Origin: SAR202 cluster bacterium
GTDB lineage: Bacteria; Chloroflexota; Dehalococcoidia; Lucifugimonadales; GCA-2719675
Reading direction: 5' to 3'
Assembly (NCBI GenBank): GCA_009392295.1
Contig: VFGW01000017.1
Span: 1-59,932 of the forward strand
DNA: 59,932 nucleotides
The notes under the pieces were generated by a model. That model was not told where the DNA came from, ran no database searches, and saw nothing but the letters and a program-made list of their open reading frames with translations. How positions within the stretch are numbered: position 1 is the stretch's first letter; every line of letters begins with the position of its first letter. Below, one piece after another: positions 45,951 to 54,969 of the stretch. The position numbers and the translations under genes were made by a program.

Positions 45951-46634
45951 TTAGTCTTTTGCTACTTTTAAGCCAACCGACACAGACCAAATTGTAATTA
46001 ACAAAAAGCCAATGCCTGTAATTTGGTTTCCAGCTTCGATGCTAACAGCAGGATTGACAATCAAAATTCCAGTCAGGCCGACAATTCCGGTTATGACTGC
46101 CAACCACCCAACAGGAATAAAAGAAATTGCTCCCTTAAAATCAATATTTCTATATGCTAGGCCGATTAAAAGCCACCCAGTGAAACATAGAAGGCCTCCG
46201 ACAATCCCAGAGCCTACGTTAGCAGCCTGAGTGTATCCACCAGCGACGGCAATAGCCCCAGCTGTAGCGGCGTCTCCGCCAGCACCAGCTGCTACAAACT
46301 TTTCACCCATAGCAGTTAATGCAGTGCCAAGAGATAGGCTTACTATAAAAACTACAACACCAACAGTTACGCAAAATGTCCCTAAAGTTTCACATGTGCT
46401 TTTAGCTTTACCTTCAAGGCTTCTTAGCCCAGCTATGTGGACAGCTAAGCCAATTCCAATCAAAACAACTTGAATTGACTCCATCAAACCAGCATTAGCT
46501 GCGCTGTTTGTAAGAATGGTTGATACGTCATCAACTTTAGTGTCAAAACCTATGCTAATTTGCCAGAGGATGTATCCTATAAAAGCTGCAACAACGCCGA
46601 TTGATAATGTTAATCCAGTGCCTTTTGAATCCAT
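45951..46634 (-). CDS. Hypothetical membrane protein (about six helices)
   Basis: 227 residues, family not recognised. Predicted transmembrane segments near 9-32, 47-67, 79-102, 130-152, 165-190 and 200-220. The loop after the third is rich in Ala and Gly (VAAGAGGDAATAGAIAVAGG). ATG 46634 follows GAAAGGA with 9-nt spacing, and the predicted promoter starts just upstream, so I reject an open extension to 46697. Monocistronic by context. Confidence 0.8.
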   Translation of the reverse strand: MDSKGTGLTLSIGVVAAFIGYILWQISIGFDTKVDDVSTILTNSAANAGLMESIQVVLIGIGLAVHIAGLRSLEGKAKSTCETLGTFCVTVGVVVFIVSLSLGTALTAMGEKFVAAGAGGDAATAGAIAVAGGYTQAANVGSGIVGGLLCFTGWLLIGLAYRNIDFKGAISFIPVGWLAVITGIVGLTGILIVNPAVSIEAGNQITGIGFLLITIWSVSVGLKVAKD

Positions 46635-46668
46635 AATTAAATTCCTTTCAATCAATATACGTACGGAT

Positions 46669-46697
46669 AAGATATATATAGTTTTAGTTGTTGTCAA
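46669..46697 (-). promoter_or_regulatory. Predicted promoter of the membrane-protein gene
   Basis: Minus strand: perfect TTGACA (46692-46697), a 17-nt spacer and TATCTT (46669-46674), placing the transcript start near 46662, before the Shine-Dalgarno and ATG 46634. Confidence 0.6.
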
Positions 46698-46793
46698 ATA
46701 ATTTCTTATTTCTTAGAAATCAATCTATAAGTTCGGCGGTTTGGATAATTGGGGGTGGTTTTAATACAAACTCCTGGAAATATGAACGAATAT

Positions 46794-46802
46794 TGTTATA
46801 CT
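46794..46802 (+). promoter_or_regulatory. Extended -10 promoter of the Ldh2-type gene
   Basis: TGTTATACT is an extended -10 element. It lies inside the open reading frame upstream of ATG 46851, so translation most likely starts at 46851 rather than earlier. Confidence 0.45.
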
Positions 46803-46850
46803 AATTTATATCGAAATAACGACAAACAATCCTTTAAAAAGAAAAGTAAA

Positions 46851-47978
46851 ATGCTTGAAAGATTTAAAGCCGATCAAAATGAAATTGTTTTTGTTGATAG
46901 TAAATCGTTAGAGAAAATTTCAAAAGAGATTTTGGTTAAAGAAGGAATGAGGCCAAGTTTTGCTGCTTCGGTGTCAGAAGCTTTGTTAGCCGCCGATATA
47001 AGAGGGGCCGACACACACGGGGCATCTAATTTGATTCAGCCGTATGTGGACTGGATTAGAAATAAGAAAACAAATCCCGACCCTATATTGAAGAAAGTTC
47101 AAGATTTTGCTGCAATCGCGAATTTTGATGCTGATAATGGACTTGTTACTGGCTTTGGTAAAGAAGCAATGAATATTGCTATCGGTAAAGCAAAAAAGTT
47201 TGGCGTTGGAGTAGTTACGATCAAGAACGCAGGTCACTCAGGGGCTATTGGGGTTCACGCAATGCATGCGGTTGAAAAAGATATGATCGGGATGGTTATG
47301 ACGGCCGTAAACCCTATAGTTGTTCCTACATTTGGCGCAGAGCAGCGTTTAGGGACAAATCCAATTGCAGTTGCTGCTCCAGCTAACAATGAAGCTGATT
47401 TTTTGTTTGATGTTGCAACTAGTACTATTGCGGGAGGCAAAGCAAAATTAGCTGAATTAGCCGGCAATAAATTAGGGCCTTATACAATTGCAGAGCTAAA
47501 TGGGGAGCCAATTAAAGATGACGTTTTCTTGCCTGATATGAAATTTGAGGATATTTTGTTCTTACCGTTTGGCGGCTCAAGGGAGTCTGGTTCTCACAAA
47601 GGGTATGGCTTTGCAATGGTAGCTGAAATAATGAGCGGGATTTTATCTGGATGTGAGTCATTGATGATCAATAATACTAGAAATGATCCTAGGGGGGCTT
47701 TAAACAGTCATTTTTTTGCTGCTTTTAATATTGCAGCATTTGGGGATGTTGAAAAATTTAAAACGAATATGGACCAAATGCTAAAAAAGCTTAAAGAAAC
47801 AAAGCCGAGCCCAGGGAATAAGAGGGTAATATATCCCGGTTTGCTTGAGAGAGAAGAAGAAATATTTAGAATAAAAAATGGAATTCCTATACACAAAAAT
47901 TTAGTTGAATGGCTAGATTCATTATCTAAACAATATGGCATAGAAAAAATACATCGGAAGGTAGGTACGAACAGGTGA
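46851..47978 (+). CDS. Ldh2/malate-lactate-type NAD(P) dehydrogenase
   Basis: 375 residues of the type-2 malate/L-lactate/ureidoglycolate dehydrogenase family, which is unrelated to classical LDH/MDH. Motifs: ADIRGADTHGASNL near residue 47 (catalytic His), NAGHSGAIGVHAM, GTNPIAVAAP, and SHKGYGFAMV. Substrate may be a sulfolactate-, malate- or ureidoglycolate-like acid. The frame is open for 34 codons upstream, but a promoter lies in that part, so I start at ATG 46851. Confidence 0.87.
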   Translation: MLERFKADQNEIVFVDSKSLEKISKEILVKEGMRPSFAASVSEALLAADIRGADTHGASNLIQPYVDWIRNKKTNPDPILKKVQDFAAIANFDADNGLVTGFGKEAMNIAIGKAKKFGVGVVTIKNAGHSGAIGVHAMHAVEKDMIGMVMTAVNPIVVPTFGAEQRLGTNPIAVAAPANNEADFLFDVATSTIAGGKAKLAELAGNKLGPYTIAELNGEPIKDDVFLPDMKFEDILFLPFGGSRESGSHKGYGFAMVAEIMSGILSGCESLMINNTRNDPRGALNSHFFAAFNIAAFGDVEKFKTNMDQMLKKLKETKPSPGNKRVIYPGLLEREEEIFRIKNGIPIHKNLVEWLDSLSKQYGIEKIHRKVGTNR

Positions 47979-47994
47979 CTTTGTGTTCAGTTTG

Positions 47995-49023
47995 TTATAC
48001 AGGGTCGGCGGGCTTGATGTAAGAAATATGTATTGTTTCTTTAGAAGATAATTCGGCTTGAAAGTTTTTTAGAGTAAACAAATCGGTGGATTTTTTTGAA
48101 ATATATGCCAACCCCAAGTACGATTCATTGTCATCGTTTTTTGACAGTGAAGTTAGAACGCCAAACGGTTTGCCTTTTAAATATAAATTGTTTGGGGGCG
48201 CCTTGCTAATTTCAAGGGCCTTAAATTGAATTAAACATAGTGAGTTTTGGACTTTTTTATATGTGTTCAGCCTAGCGATAACCTCTTGTCCAACATAACA
48301 CCCTTTATTGAAGCTTATAGAGTTAATCAAATTACCTTCAAGAGGGTTGTATTTTTCAGTCAGTTCTTTTCCAAACTCAGGTATTCCTTGATCTATTCTA
48401 ACCGCATTAATTGCCTCTGGATTTACAAATTCAAAATCAAAGTTTTCAGCAATGTTTACCAAGGTGTCAGTTAGTATTTTTTGATCACATATATTTCCTA
48501 TAATTACAAAGCCGGGGTATCTCATGAAATCGTTCCTAATAATTTTGAAACAATGATTATTGATCGATGCTTCTAGAATAGTAAACGGAGATATGTGGGA
48601 CTGCAAGCCAGTAAACAATTTATTTAGAAGGGATTGGGACTGCGGTCCCGAAATCTTATATACAAATTTATTTTCAGTAATCTTTTTGACGACAACATCT
48701 TCGCTGAATGTAAAAAATTCGATATGTTCGATTACTTTAGATTCATTATTCAATGAGGTTAATATGATCAAAGAATTTTCTGTTCGAAAAACTTGTAACA
48801 CATCCAAAATTTTCCCCTTGTTGGACGTGATTACAGTTTGAGCCCCTTGATTAATTTGTAAATTTTCAATGTTGTTCGTGGATAGCCTGTTTAGAAGGTC
48901 TAAAGAATCATTTCCTGTAAATTTGATTAAGCCGTATGTAGGAAAGTTTATTATGCCTGAGGTTTTAGAAAGAGCTTGATATTCTTTTGGGATATAGTTG
49001 GCAATGGTGTTTTTGAAGGACAT
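47995..49023 (-). CDS. ygfZ: YgfZ/CAF17 folate-binding protein
   Basis: 342-residue GcvT-fold protein that supports Fe-S cluster assembly through tetrahydrofolate. Diagnostic motif KGCYVGQEVIAR near residue 240, with the conserved Cys; the N-terminus has the FTGNDSLDLLNRLSTNNI pattern. The gene lies directly downstream of the ErpA/IscA gene (36-bp gap), fitting the known role of YgfZ with A-type carriers. Confidence 0.9.
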   Translation of the reverse strand: MSFKNTIANYIPKEYQALSKTSGIINFPTYGLIKFTGNDSLDLLNRLSTNNIENLQINQGAQTVITSNKGKILDVLQVFRTENSLIILTSLNNESKVIEHIEFFTFSEDVVVKKITENKFVYKISGPQSQSLLNKLFTGLQSHISPFTILEASINNHCFKIIRNDFMRYPGFVIIGNICDQKILTDTLVNIAENFDFEFVNPEAINAVRIDQGIPEFGKELTEKYNPLEGNLINSISFNKGCYVGQEVIARLNTYKKVQNSLCLIQFKALEISKAPPNNLYLKGKPFGVLTSLSKNDDNESYLGLAYISKKSTDLFTLKNFQAELSSKETIHISYIKPADPV

Positions 49024-49059
49024 TCCAAAAGACCTTGATCAAGGGTTGCTGTGGTAAAA

Positions 49060-49434
49060 TTATACGCTGAATGATGTTCCGCAACCACACGATGTTTTAG
49101 CATTTGGGTTATTAAAAACAAACCCTTTGCCATTTAGTCCGCCAGAATATTCTAATTGAGTGCCCGCAAGAAAAACATAAGATTTTTTGTCAACAAAAAT
49201 TGACAATCCATGTTCGGTGATTACTTTGTCGTCAGGTTTGGGTTCATCAACTAAGTCTAAGGAATATGTTAATCCTGAGCAACCTCCACCTTTCACAGAA
49301 ACCCGAATATGCGAGTCAGGCTTTCCAGCTTCACTGGCAAAAGATTTAACATGCTCAACAGCCTCTTGCGTAATAGAGATTGTTAATGGTGCAGGTTGTT
49401 TTTTACTAGATACCAAAATTCTTCCTTGATGCAT
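49060..49434 (-). CDS. erpA: A-type iron-sulfur carrier (ErpA/IscA family)
   Basis: 124 residues. HesB fold with the three cluster ligands: Cys in GGGCSGLTYSL and the C-terminal CGCG in KTSCGCGTSF. The N-terminal ~17 residues (MHQGRILVSSKKQPAPL) are extra relative to the core family. It delivers Fe-S clusters to apo-proteins such as those of complex I. Divergent from tmRNA. Confidence 0.9.
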   Translation of the reverse strand: MHQGRILVSSKKQPAPLTISITQEAVEHVKSFASEAGKPDSHIRVSVKGGGCSGLTYSLDLVDEPKPDDKVITEHGLSIFVDKKSYVFLAGTQLEYSGGLNGKGFVFNNPNAKTSCGCGTSFSV

Positions 49435-49512
49435 AATAAAAATAAGAAAGTATATAAAGTTTAAGCAATCAGTAAAGTTAATGTCAATAAAGATTGTGTA
49501 TTAATGAATGAA

Positions 49513-49543
49513 TTGAATAAAAATTGTTTAAATATGTTAAAAT
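49513..49543 (+). promoter_or_regulatory. Predicted ssrA promoter
   Basis: TTGAAT at 49513-49518 and an extended -10 TGTTAAAAT (TAAAAT at 49538-49543), spacer 19 nt. The start would be near 49551, leaving a short leader for RNase P to trim. Confidence 0.45.
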
Positions 49544-49558
49544 TGTTCCTAAGAAAAT

Positions 49559-49912
49559 GGGGACGCGTGGATTCGACAGGAGGCTCTTGTACTGGATTGC
49601 AAGTCGAGGACCATCTACCTCGTAAAAAGATGGAAAAACTTAAACGGCAACTCACAAGAAGTAGCCCTAGCTGCTTAAATAGCAGCTACGTTCATCTGTC
49701 CCTCTCCTCGAAGGGATAGAATGAGCGCCGTAAATCGAGGCGCTGTTTAGTTGGTGTCAATACTGCTGAACATAAGATTTTATTGACTGGCTTTCACGTA
49801 CAACTTTGCTGGTAGGTGTAGTGAAAGCGAGATTGAAATCCAGATAAGCTTGTAGCATATCTTGATACAAGACCTTTTGGACGGGGAGTTCGACTCTCCC
49901 CCGTCTCCACCA
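49559..49912 (+). ncRNA. ssrA: Transfer-messenger RNA (tmRNA)
   Basis: 354 nt. The 5' GGGGACG pairs with 3' CGTCTCC before an encoded A-CCA end (49902-49912). The tRNA-like 5' part has GTGGATTCGACAGG and the T-arm GGGGAGTTCGACTCTCCC precedes the acceptor. The tag reading frame at 49646-49678 gives GNSQEVALAA then TAA, with the Ala-Ala end typical for ClpXP degradation; Gly is the resume codon. Several stem-loops downstream fit pseudoknots. Rescues stalled ribosomes. Confidence 0.95.
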
Positions 49913-49971
49913 ATTTGTTGTTTTTACTTTAAATATAGGTATAGGAGATATAAATTTTTGGAGTGTAAAAT

Positions 49972-51267
49972 TTGTCTTTAATAAAATTTGCTCATGCATC
50001 AGATCTTCATTTGGGAGCGCCATTTTCAGGAGTGTCCAAAACGGAAAGTTCAGCTATTAGTAGCAAATTAATTAATGCTACATTTTTAGCATACGATAAT
50101 TTGATATCAAAATGTATTGAGAATAAAATTGACGCACTTATCCTTGCTGGAGATATTTTTGATCTTGCTGATCATAATTATTTGGCTCAACAAAAATTTA
50201 AGCAGGGTGTTGAGAAGTTAGATCTATACGGTATTAAAGTATTTGCTTGTAGAGGGAACCACGATCCTTTAGATGGCTGGAACCCTAAATTGTTAATGCC
50301 AAGCAACTATAAATTATTTGGGCCTAAGATAGGAAGTTTTCCTGTTTTTGAAAGCGAGCCTCTTAAAGCGATAGTTCATGGCGTAAGTTATCCAACTAGA
50401 GAAGTGGCAGTTAATTTGGTTCAAGAGGAGTTTTTAAAATCAAAGATTAACAAGGAAGCTTTCAATATCGGAGTGTTACATGCTAATGTTGGTAACAATT
50501 TGGACCATGCTCAATATTCTCCGTGCTCAATATCAGATTTGTCTAAAACGGGACATGATTATTGGGCGCTAGGCCATATTCACAAAAGGCAAATTTTAAA
50601 AAAATCAAATCCTACAATAGTTTATTCTGGAAATACTCAATCAAGACATAGGAAGGAACCAGGAGAAAAAGGTTTTTATATTGTAGAGGTAGGCTTAAAT
50701 AAAGAGATCAATATGAAGTTTGAATCGGTTGATGTAGTTAGGTTTGTAGATTTATCAGTTAATATTAATGGAGTTCAGTCAATTGAAAGTATTTACAGAA
50801 AAATTGATGAATTAATTATGGATCAATACCGGCAATCTTCGTTACTGGACTTGGTATTAAATATTGATATTACCGGCACGGGAGTCCTTCATGAAGATTT
50901 TGCAAAAGGTCGTTATAAAAAAGAAGATATTCTTCAAATAATTAATGAAAATTGGTCAAATAAAACCCCGTTTGTGTGGTGCGGGAATTTGACAGTAAAA
51001 ACTGGTCGCGAAATTAATAGAGACGAATTGAAAAAAAGAGATGATTTTATAGGTAATTTTTTGTTAGAGGTTGACGCTTTGAAAAACAACAAAGAGAAAC
51101 AGGAAGACATACAAAAGATTATTCAAGAGGAATTATATAGAAACACCAAATTTTCGAAATATTTTTCTGATAGCTTTTTCAAAAATTTGAATGTTGAAGA
51201 ATTAATTGATGGGGCAGACAAGTTAAGTCTTTCAAAATTGTTAAGGAACTCCCCTGATGAAGATTAA
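49972..51267 (+). CDS. SbcD/YhaO-like metallophosphoesterase (DNA repair exonuclease)
   Basis: 431 residues. Calcineurin-like phosphoesterase motifs in order: HASDLHLGAPFSG, LAGDIFDLADHNY, CRGNHDP and LGHIHKRQ. The C-terminal ~180 residues form a separate domain as in YhaO. TTG 49972 follows GGAGTG with 8-nt spacing. It overlaps the YhaN-like ATPase gene by 11 bp; the two probably make an Mre11/Rad50-like complex that processes DNA ends. Confidence 0.88.
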   Translation: MSLIKFAHASDLHLGAPFSGVSKTESSAISSKLINATFLAYDNLISKCIENKIDALILAGDIFDLADHNYLAQQKFKQGVEKLDLYGIKVFACRGNHDPLDGWNPKLLMPSNYKLFGPKIGSFPVFESEPLKAIVHGVSYPTREVAVNLVQEEFLKSKINKEAFNIGVLHANVGNNLDHAQYSPCSISDLSKTGHDYWALGHIHKRQILKKSNPTIVYSGNTQSRHRKEPGEKGFYIVEVGLNKEINMKFESVDVVRFVDLSVNINGVQSIESIYRKIDELIMDQYRQSSLLDLVLNIDITGTGVLHEDFAKGRYKKEDILQIINENWSNKTPFVWCGNLTVKTGREINRDELKKRDDFIGNFLLEVDALKNNKEKQEDIQKIIQEELYRNTKFSKYFSDSFFKNLNVEELIDGADKLSLSKLLRNSPDED

Positions 51268-53854
51268 AACAATATTTATTGATGGCTTTGGTGAAAAAAA
51301 CGAAAAACTTTTTTCATTGGATAAGCCGATATCAATTTTCAAAGGCTCTAATGAAGCAGGAAAAACTACAGTTTTAGAATTTATCAGGACAATTTTGTTT
51401 GGTTTTGACAAAAGAAAGGCAAGAAAATCTGAATGGTTTAAACCTCTAAAGGGAGGCAAGCACGGCGGTTATATTGTTGTTGAAAAAAACGATGGGTCTT
51501 TGTTTAAAATTCAAAGGTATCAAGACAAAAGAGAGAACATTTCAGTTTTAGATGGCCAAGGTCGAGATTTAGGTGATCAAATATTACAACAAATCCTTGG
51601 AGGAGTTGACAGAAAAGCTTTTGAACAAAAATATGCATTTGGAATATATGATTTAGGAGACACAAATGATTTTGATGTTAATCAAAAATTGTATGATGCC
51701 GGTTTGGGCGCTGAACTCGGGGCAACTTTAACAGAATTTGAAAAAGATAAAAAAGAATTATTTGAATTAGGAAAAGGAACAAAAAATAAGTTTGTACAGG
51801 ATTCAATTATTTTGGATGGAATAGAAAACCAAATTCAAGAAATTATTTTAAAATCCAAAGATTATTCAAGCCACCAAGATCGCAAAACGCACTTGCTGAA
51901 AGAAGAAGTTGCAACAGGTAAAAAAATTCAAGAGTTAAAACAGTTACAGGACAAAAAAACAAAGTTATTCAGGGCGTTTCCTGATTGGAAAGCTTTACGG
52001 ATTTTTAAATATAAAATGGAACAACTTAATCAGTATAAAAACTTTCCAGATGATGCTAAAGATAAGTTAAATGAAATAGAAAATAAAATTAATGTTGTTT
52101 CCGAAAACTTTGAGAAGTCGAATCTGAAGTTTCTAAAAAATCAAAAAGATTATGATGAATTAAGCGTTAATCAAGAAATTTTAGATGATGAAGATAAAAT
52201 TATAGCTTTAAGAAATGATTTAAAGGAATTCGAATCATTGCTAGCGCAATTATCAGAAAAAAAGAAATATCTTGAGGTTAATTCAAATCAACTGCAAGAA
52301 AAAATTCAAGAATTGTCCAACGATTGGGGAGAAAAGGATTTAATTTCCTTTGATAGCTCTTTGTCTATATCTGAAGAAGTTAAGAGATTTGCAAAAAACG
52401 TTGAATTTTCAAGGAATAATTTGCAAGAATCAACGAGGAAATATTCTGTTTTTATTCAAGTGGCTGCATTAAGCATTGCAGGGTTGGGTATGTTTTTCGA
52501 AGATGTATTTGAAAGATTTCTATCGATATCTTTGGGTGCAATTGCGATACTGATGTGGAATTTTTGGATTTCTAAGAAATCTATTAAACAAAAAACTAAT
52601 TTTAATCAAATCGAACTTAATACTAAATGGGAAGAATTTAAAACAAAATATCATTTTCCATTGCCAATGTCTCCTGGCGGAGCTTTAAAATTTCTGGAAA
52701 AGGTTAAAGAAGCAAAAACTATTCAAAAAATTTTGAATCCCACAAGGGAAAGCGTTAACGAAGACCAGTTAAAAATTTTAGATTTTATAAACCGAGTAGA
52801 TTTTTTAGCAACAAAACATGGCTTAAAGAGTCACGTTAACCACGAGGAAGAGTATATTGGATTAGCAAAAATAGTTATTAATCTTCTTAACGAAGAAAAA
52901 GAAAAGGTTGCATCAAAAGAAAAAAAGAAGGAATTTTTAAGTAATTCTAGTGTCGAAAAGCAAGAACATGAAAGTGATTTAAAAAATCTGAATAAAAATT
53001 TAGAAAATCTTTTAACAAAAGTAGGCTGTACCTCTAGGGGAGAATTTCAAAGTTATGCAGAAAGTGCTGAGGAATTCAAAAAGCTTCAAAATTCGGTAAA
53101 TGAAAAAGAAGAAAAGATTTTTAAGCTGTCAGTTGAAATTTCTAAAACAGTTGAAGATATTCACGAGGAATTCTATAGATTTTCTCCAGAAGAGGTTGAG
53201 ATTGAATTAGAGGTCATTTCTAAGCGTTTGGAGGAATTAGAGGAAGAAAAAAAAGAGTTAATTTTAGAAGTAGGGTCAATAAATACAATGTTGGCACAAA
53301 TTGAAGAAAATAATAAAATTCAAGATCTACAGCTTGAGAAATCTTTTTATATGAAAAACCTTCAAGAATATGTGTTAAATTGGTGCCAGCTAAGAATAGC
53401 AGAAAAAATTTTAAGAGATGTTCAGAAAAAATACCAAGAAGAAAAGCAACCTGATGTTATAAAGTTTGCGGAGAGGTATTTTAAAAAAATTACTTTTGGA
53501 AAATATACAAAAATATATGTTAATACTCAAGAAGAAAACAATCCAGTGAAGGTTTTACAGGGAGATGCTTTATTGAAAACACCAGATATATTAAGTGGAG
53601 GTACTAAAGATCAACTGTTTCTCTCGATGAGGCTTGGAGAAATTATGAATAATACAAAATCTTCAAACATAGAATCTTTACCTGTAATATTTGATGACAT
53701 TTTAGTTAATTCTGACAAAGATAGGTCTGACAAAATCATAGAGATTCTTTCTGAGGTGTCCCAAAAAACTCAAGTTATATATTTCACCTTTAACCCAGTC
53801 GTGGCTAAAAGCTTTGCTGAATTGGGAAGTGAATGTGAAATAATAGAATTATAA
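51257..53854 (+). CDS. YhaN/SbcC-like AAA ATPase with coiled coils
   Basis: 865 residues, Rad50/SMC-type. Walker A NEAGKTTVLEF near residue 33; the C-terminal ABC signature ILSGGTKDQLFLSMRLGE and Walker B LPVIFDDILVNSD. Between them are long Lys/Glu-rich coiled coils. Two hydrophobic stretches at about 395-436 (AALSIAGLGMFF and SISLGAIAILMWNFW) look like a membrane hairpin in place of the zinc hook, as in YhaN. Co-translated with the nuclease upstream. Confidence 0.88.
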   Translation: MKIKTIFIDGFGEKNEKLFSLDKPISIFKGSNEAGKTTVLEFIRTILFGFDKRKARKSEWFKPLKGGKHGGYIVVEKNDGSLFKIQRYQDKRENISVLDGQGRDLGDQILQQILGGVDRKAFEQKYAFGIYDLGDTNDFDVNQKLYDAGLGAELGATLTEFEKDKKELFELGKGTKNKFVQDSIILDGIENQIQEIILKSKDYSSHQDRKTHLLKEEVATGKKIQELKQLQDKKTKLFRAFPDWKALRIFKYKMEQLNQYKNFPDDAKDKLNEIENKINVVSENFEKSNLKFLKNQKDYDELSVNQEILDDEDKIIALRNDLKEFESLLAQLSEKKKYLEVNSNQLQEKIQELSNDWGEKDLISFDSSLSISEEVKRFAKNVEFSRNNLQESTRKYSVFIQVAALSIAGLGMFFEDVFERFLSISLGAIAILMWNFWISKKSIKQKTNFNQIELNTKWEEFKTKYHFPLPMSPGGALKFLEKVKEAKTIQKILNPTRESVNEDQLKILDFINRVDFLATKHGLKSHVNHEEEYIGLAKIVINLLNEEKEKVASKEKKKEFLSNSSVEKQEHESDLKNLNKNLENLLTKVGCTSRGEFQSYAESAEEFKKLQNSVNEKEEKIFKLSVEISKTVEDIHEEFYRFSPEEVEIELEVISKRLEELEEEKKELILEVGSINTMLAQIEENNKIQDLQLEKSFYMKNLQEYVLNWCQLRIAEKILRDVQKKYQEEKQPDVIKFAERYFKKITFGKYTKIYVNTQEENNPVKVLQGDALLKTPDILSGGTKDQLFLSMRLGEIMNNTKSSNIESLPVIFDDILVNSDKDRSDKIIEILSEVSQKTQVIYFTFNPVVAKSFAELGSECEIIEL

Positions 53855-53865
53855 AAGCTAATGTG

Positions 53866-54753
53866 ATGATTAAATATTTGAAGAACTTTTTTTTGGGGGA
53901 TAGCTTTTTATTGTTGATTAAGGGATTTACTATTGGCGCTGCTAATATTATTCCGGGTTTATCAGGCGGAACTATAGCATTTATTTCAGGCATTTATGAG
54001 AAATTACTGGAATCTATAAACTTATTTTATAGCCGAAAGGTGATTTTCCTGCTTTTTCGGTTTCGATTTAAAGAGTTCTTAACTATAGTTGATGTGAAGT
54101 TTTTATTATTGATTTTAATTGGAATTATAGTAGGAATTTTTTCTGTATCGAAATATATTGAGTTGTTCTTTTCAAAATATCCATTTTCTTTCTTTTCTTT
54201 TCTTTTTGGGTTGATGCTTGGTGCAGCGTTGATACTTGGGAAAGAAGAGAAAATTTGGACTAAAAAAAATTATTTTTATTTGTTAATCGGATGTTTTTTG
54301 GGGTTAGGTTTAACTTTTGCGATTCCCCAAATTGAATCAGAAAATATCTTGTTTATTTTATTAAGTGGAATATTTGTTGCTGGCGCTATGATTATACCTG
54401 GGATTTCTGGAAGTTATATTTTGTTAATTACAGGAAATTACGAGAGAATGATTGCCGCAATCAATTCTTTTAATCTAGAAACATTGTTTGTGTTTGCCTC
54501 TGGTTTTGTTATAGGGTTAATAGTTTTTTCCTTCTTAATTAAAAGTTTAATTGTAAAATTTCGAAAAGAAACTTTTTCATTGCTTGTTGGGCTTGTTTTA
54601 GGGTCATTAAAAAGTCTTTGGCCTGTTCAATTTGTTGACAATTTTCAATTTGAGTCGGGGCGTGTTTTTTTAATGTTAATTCTTATTACATCTGGACTTG
54701 TTGTTTCTGTTGGAACGCCTGTTTTGGTTAAAGCTATAGGTCAAAAAAAGTAA
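53866..54753 (+). CDS. DUF368 membrane protein (PopT-type polyprenyl-phosphate transporter)
   Basis: 295 residues with about eight to nine helices. The family hallmark IGAANIIPGLSGGTIAFISGIYE is split here as AANIIPGLSGGT near residue 26, and it recurs as GAMIIPGISGSYILLITGNYE-like sequence near 170, an inverted repeat of the fold. DUF368 proteins have been linked to recycling undecaprenyl phosphate. ATG 53866 or GTG 53863. It lies 11 bp after the YhaN-like gene, probably in the same transcript. Confidence 0.85.
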   Translation: MIKYLKNFFLGDSFLLLIKGFTIGAANIIPGLSGGTIAFISGIYEKLLESINLFYSRKVIFLLFRFRFKEFLTIVDVKFLLLILIGIIVGIFSVSKYIELFFSKYPFSFFSFLFGLMLGAALILGKEEKIWTKKNYFYLLIGCFLGLGLTFAIPQIESENILFILLSGIFVAGAMIIPGISGSYILLITGNYERMIAAINSFNLETLFVFASGFVIGLIVFSFLIKSLIVKFRKETFSLLVGLVLGSLKSLWPVQFVDNFQFESGRVFLMLILITSGLVVSVGTPVLVKAIGQKK

Positions 54754-54777
54754 AAAGCGTTGAAGAGATTACATTTA

Positions 54778-54956
54778 TGCGAGACTGGCCGGCCCTGCTA
54801 CATAAGGTACTGATATAAAGGTTGTTTCGTCCATCAGTCCCTTAGAGGGGCTGTCTGGGAATTAAATTCTCCTGACAAACGTGCTTTGGGGCCCCATAGA
54901 CTCTTGGGTTGAGCGGTCTGTACGAGTAATAAATACTCGGCAGGGCGGCCGTCGCA
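54778..54956 (+). ncRNA. Candidate structured RNA of unknown family
   Basis: About 180 nt without a coding frame and visibly more GC-rich than its surroundings. A long closing stem pairs 54778-54782 (TGCGA) with 54952-54956, GGCC 54787-54790 with 54947-54950, and GCCCTGC 54792-54798 with 54940-54946. Inside are hairpins CAGTCCC/GGGGCTG, TGTC-GG-GAAT/ATTC-CC-GACA and CGAGTA/TACTCG. The size and closing stem resemble 6S RNA, but the large open bubble is not evident. It lacks the RNase P and SRP RNA consensus motifs. No T-run follows. The strand is uncertain; it is given as that of the flanking genes. Confidence 0.5.
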
Positions 54957-54969
54957 CTAATAGTTTACA

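Noticed and set aside
46749-46850. N-terminal extension of the Ldh2-type protein
   Set aside because: An extended -10 promoter lies inside it and the extra residues do not resemble the family.
49559-49912. A tRNA gene at the T-arm/CCA end near 49880-49912
   Set aside because: The acceptor 3' strand pairs with the start 350 nt upstream; it is the tRNA-like end of tmRNA. I found no tRNA or rRNA gene in the window.
54778-54956. RNase P RNA, SRP RNA or 6S RNA
   Set aside because: No GAGGAAAGUCC or ACAGAA motifs of RNase P, no GGAAG-type SRP loop, and no clear single long bubble of 6S RNA. Left unassigned.
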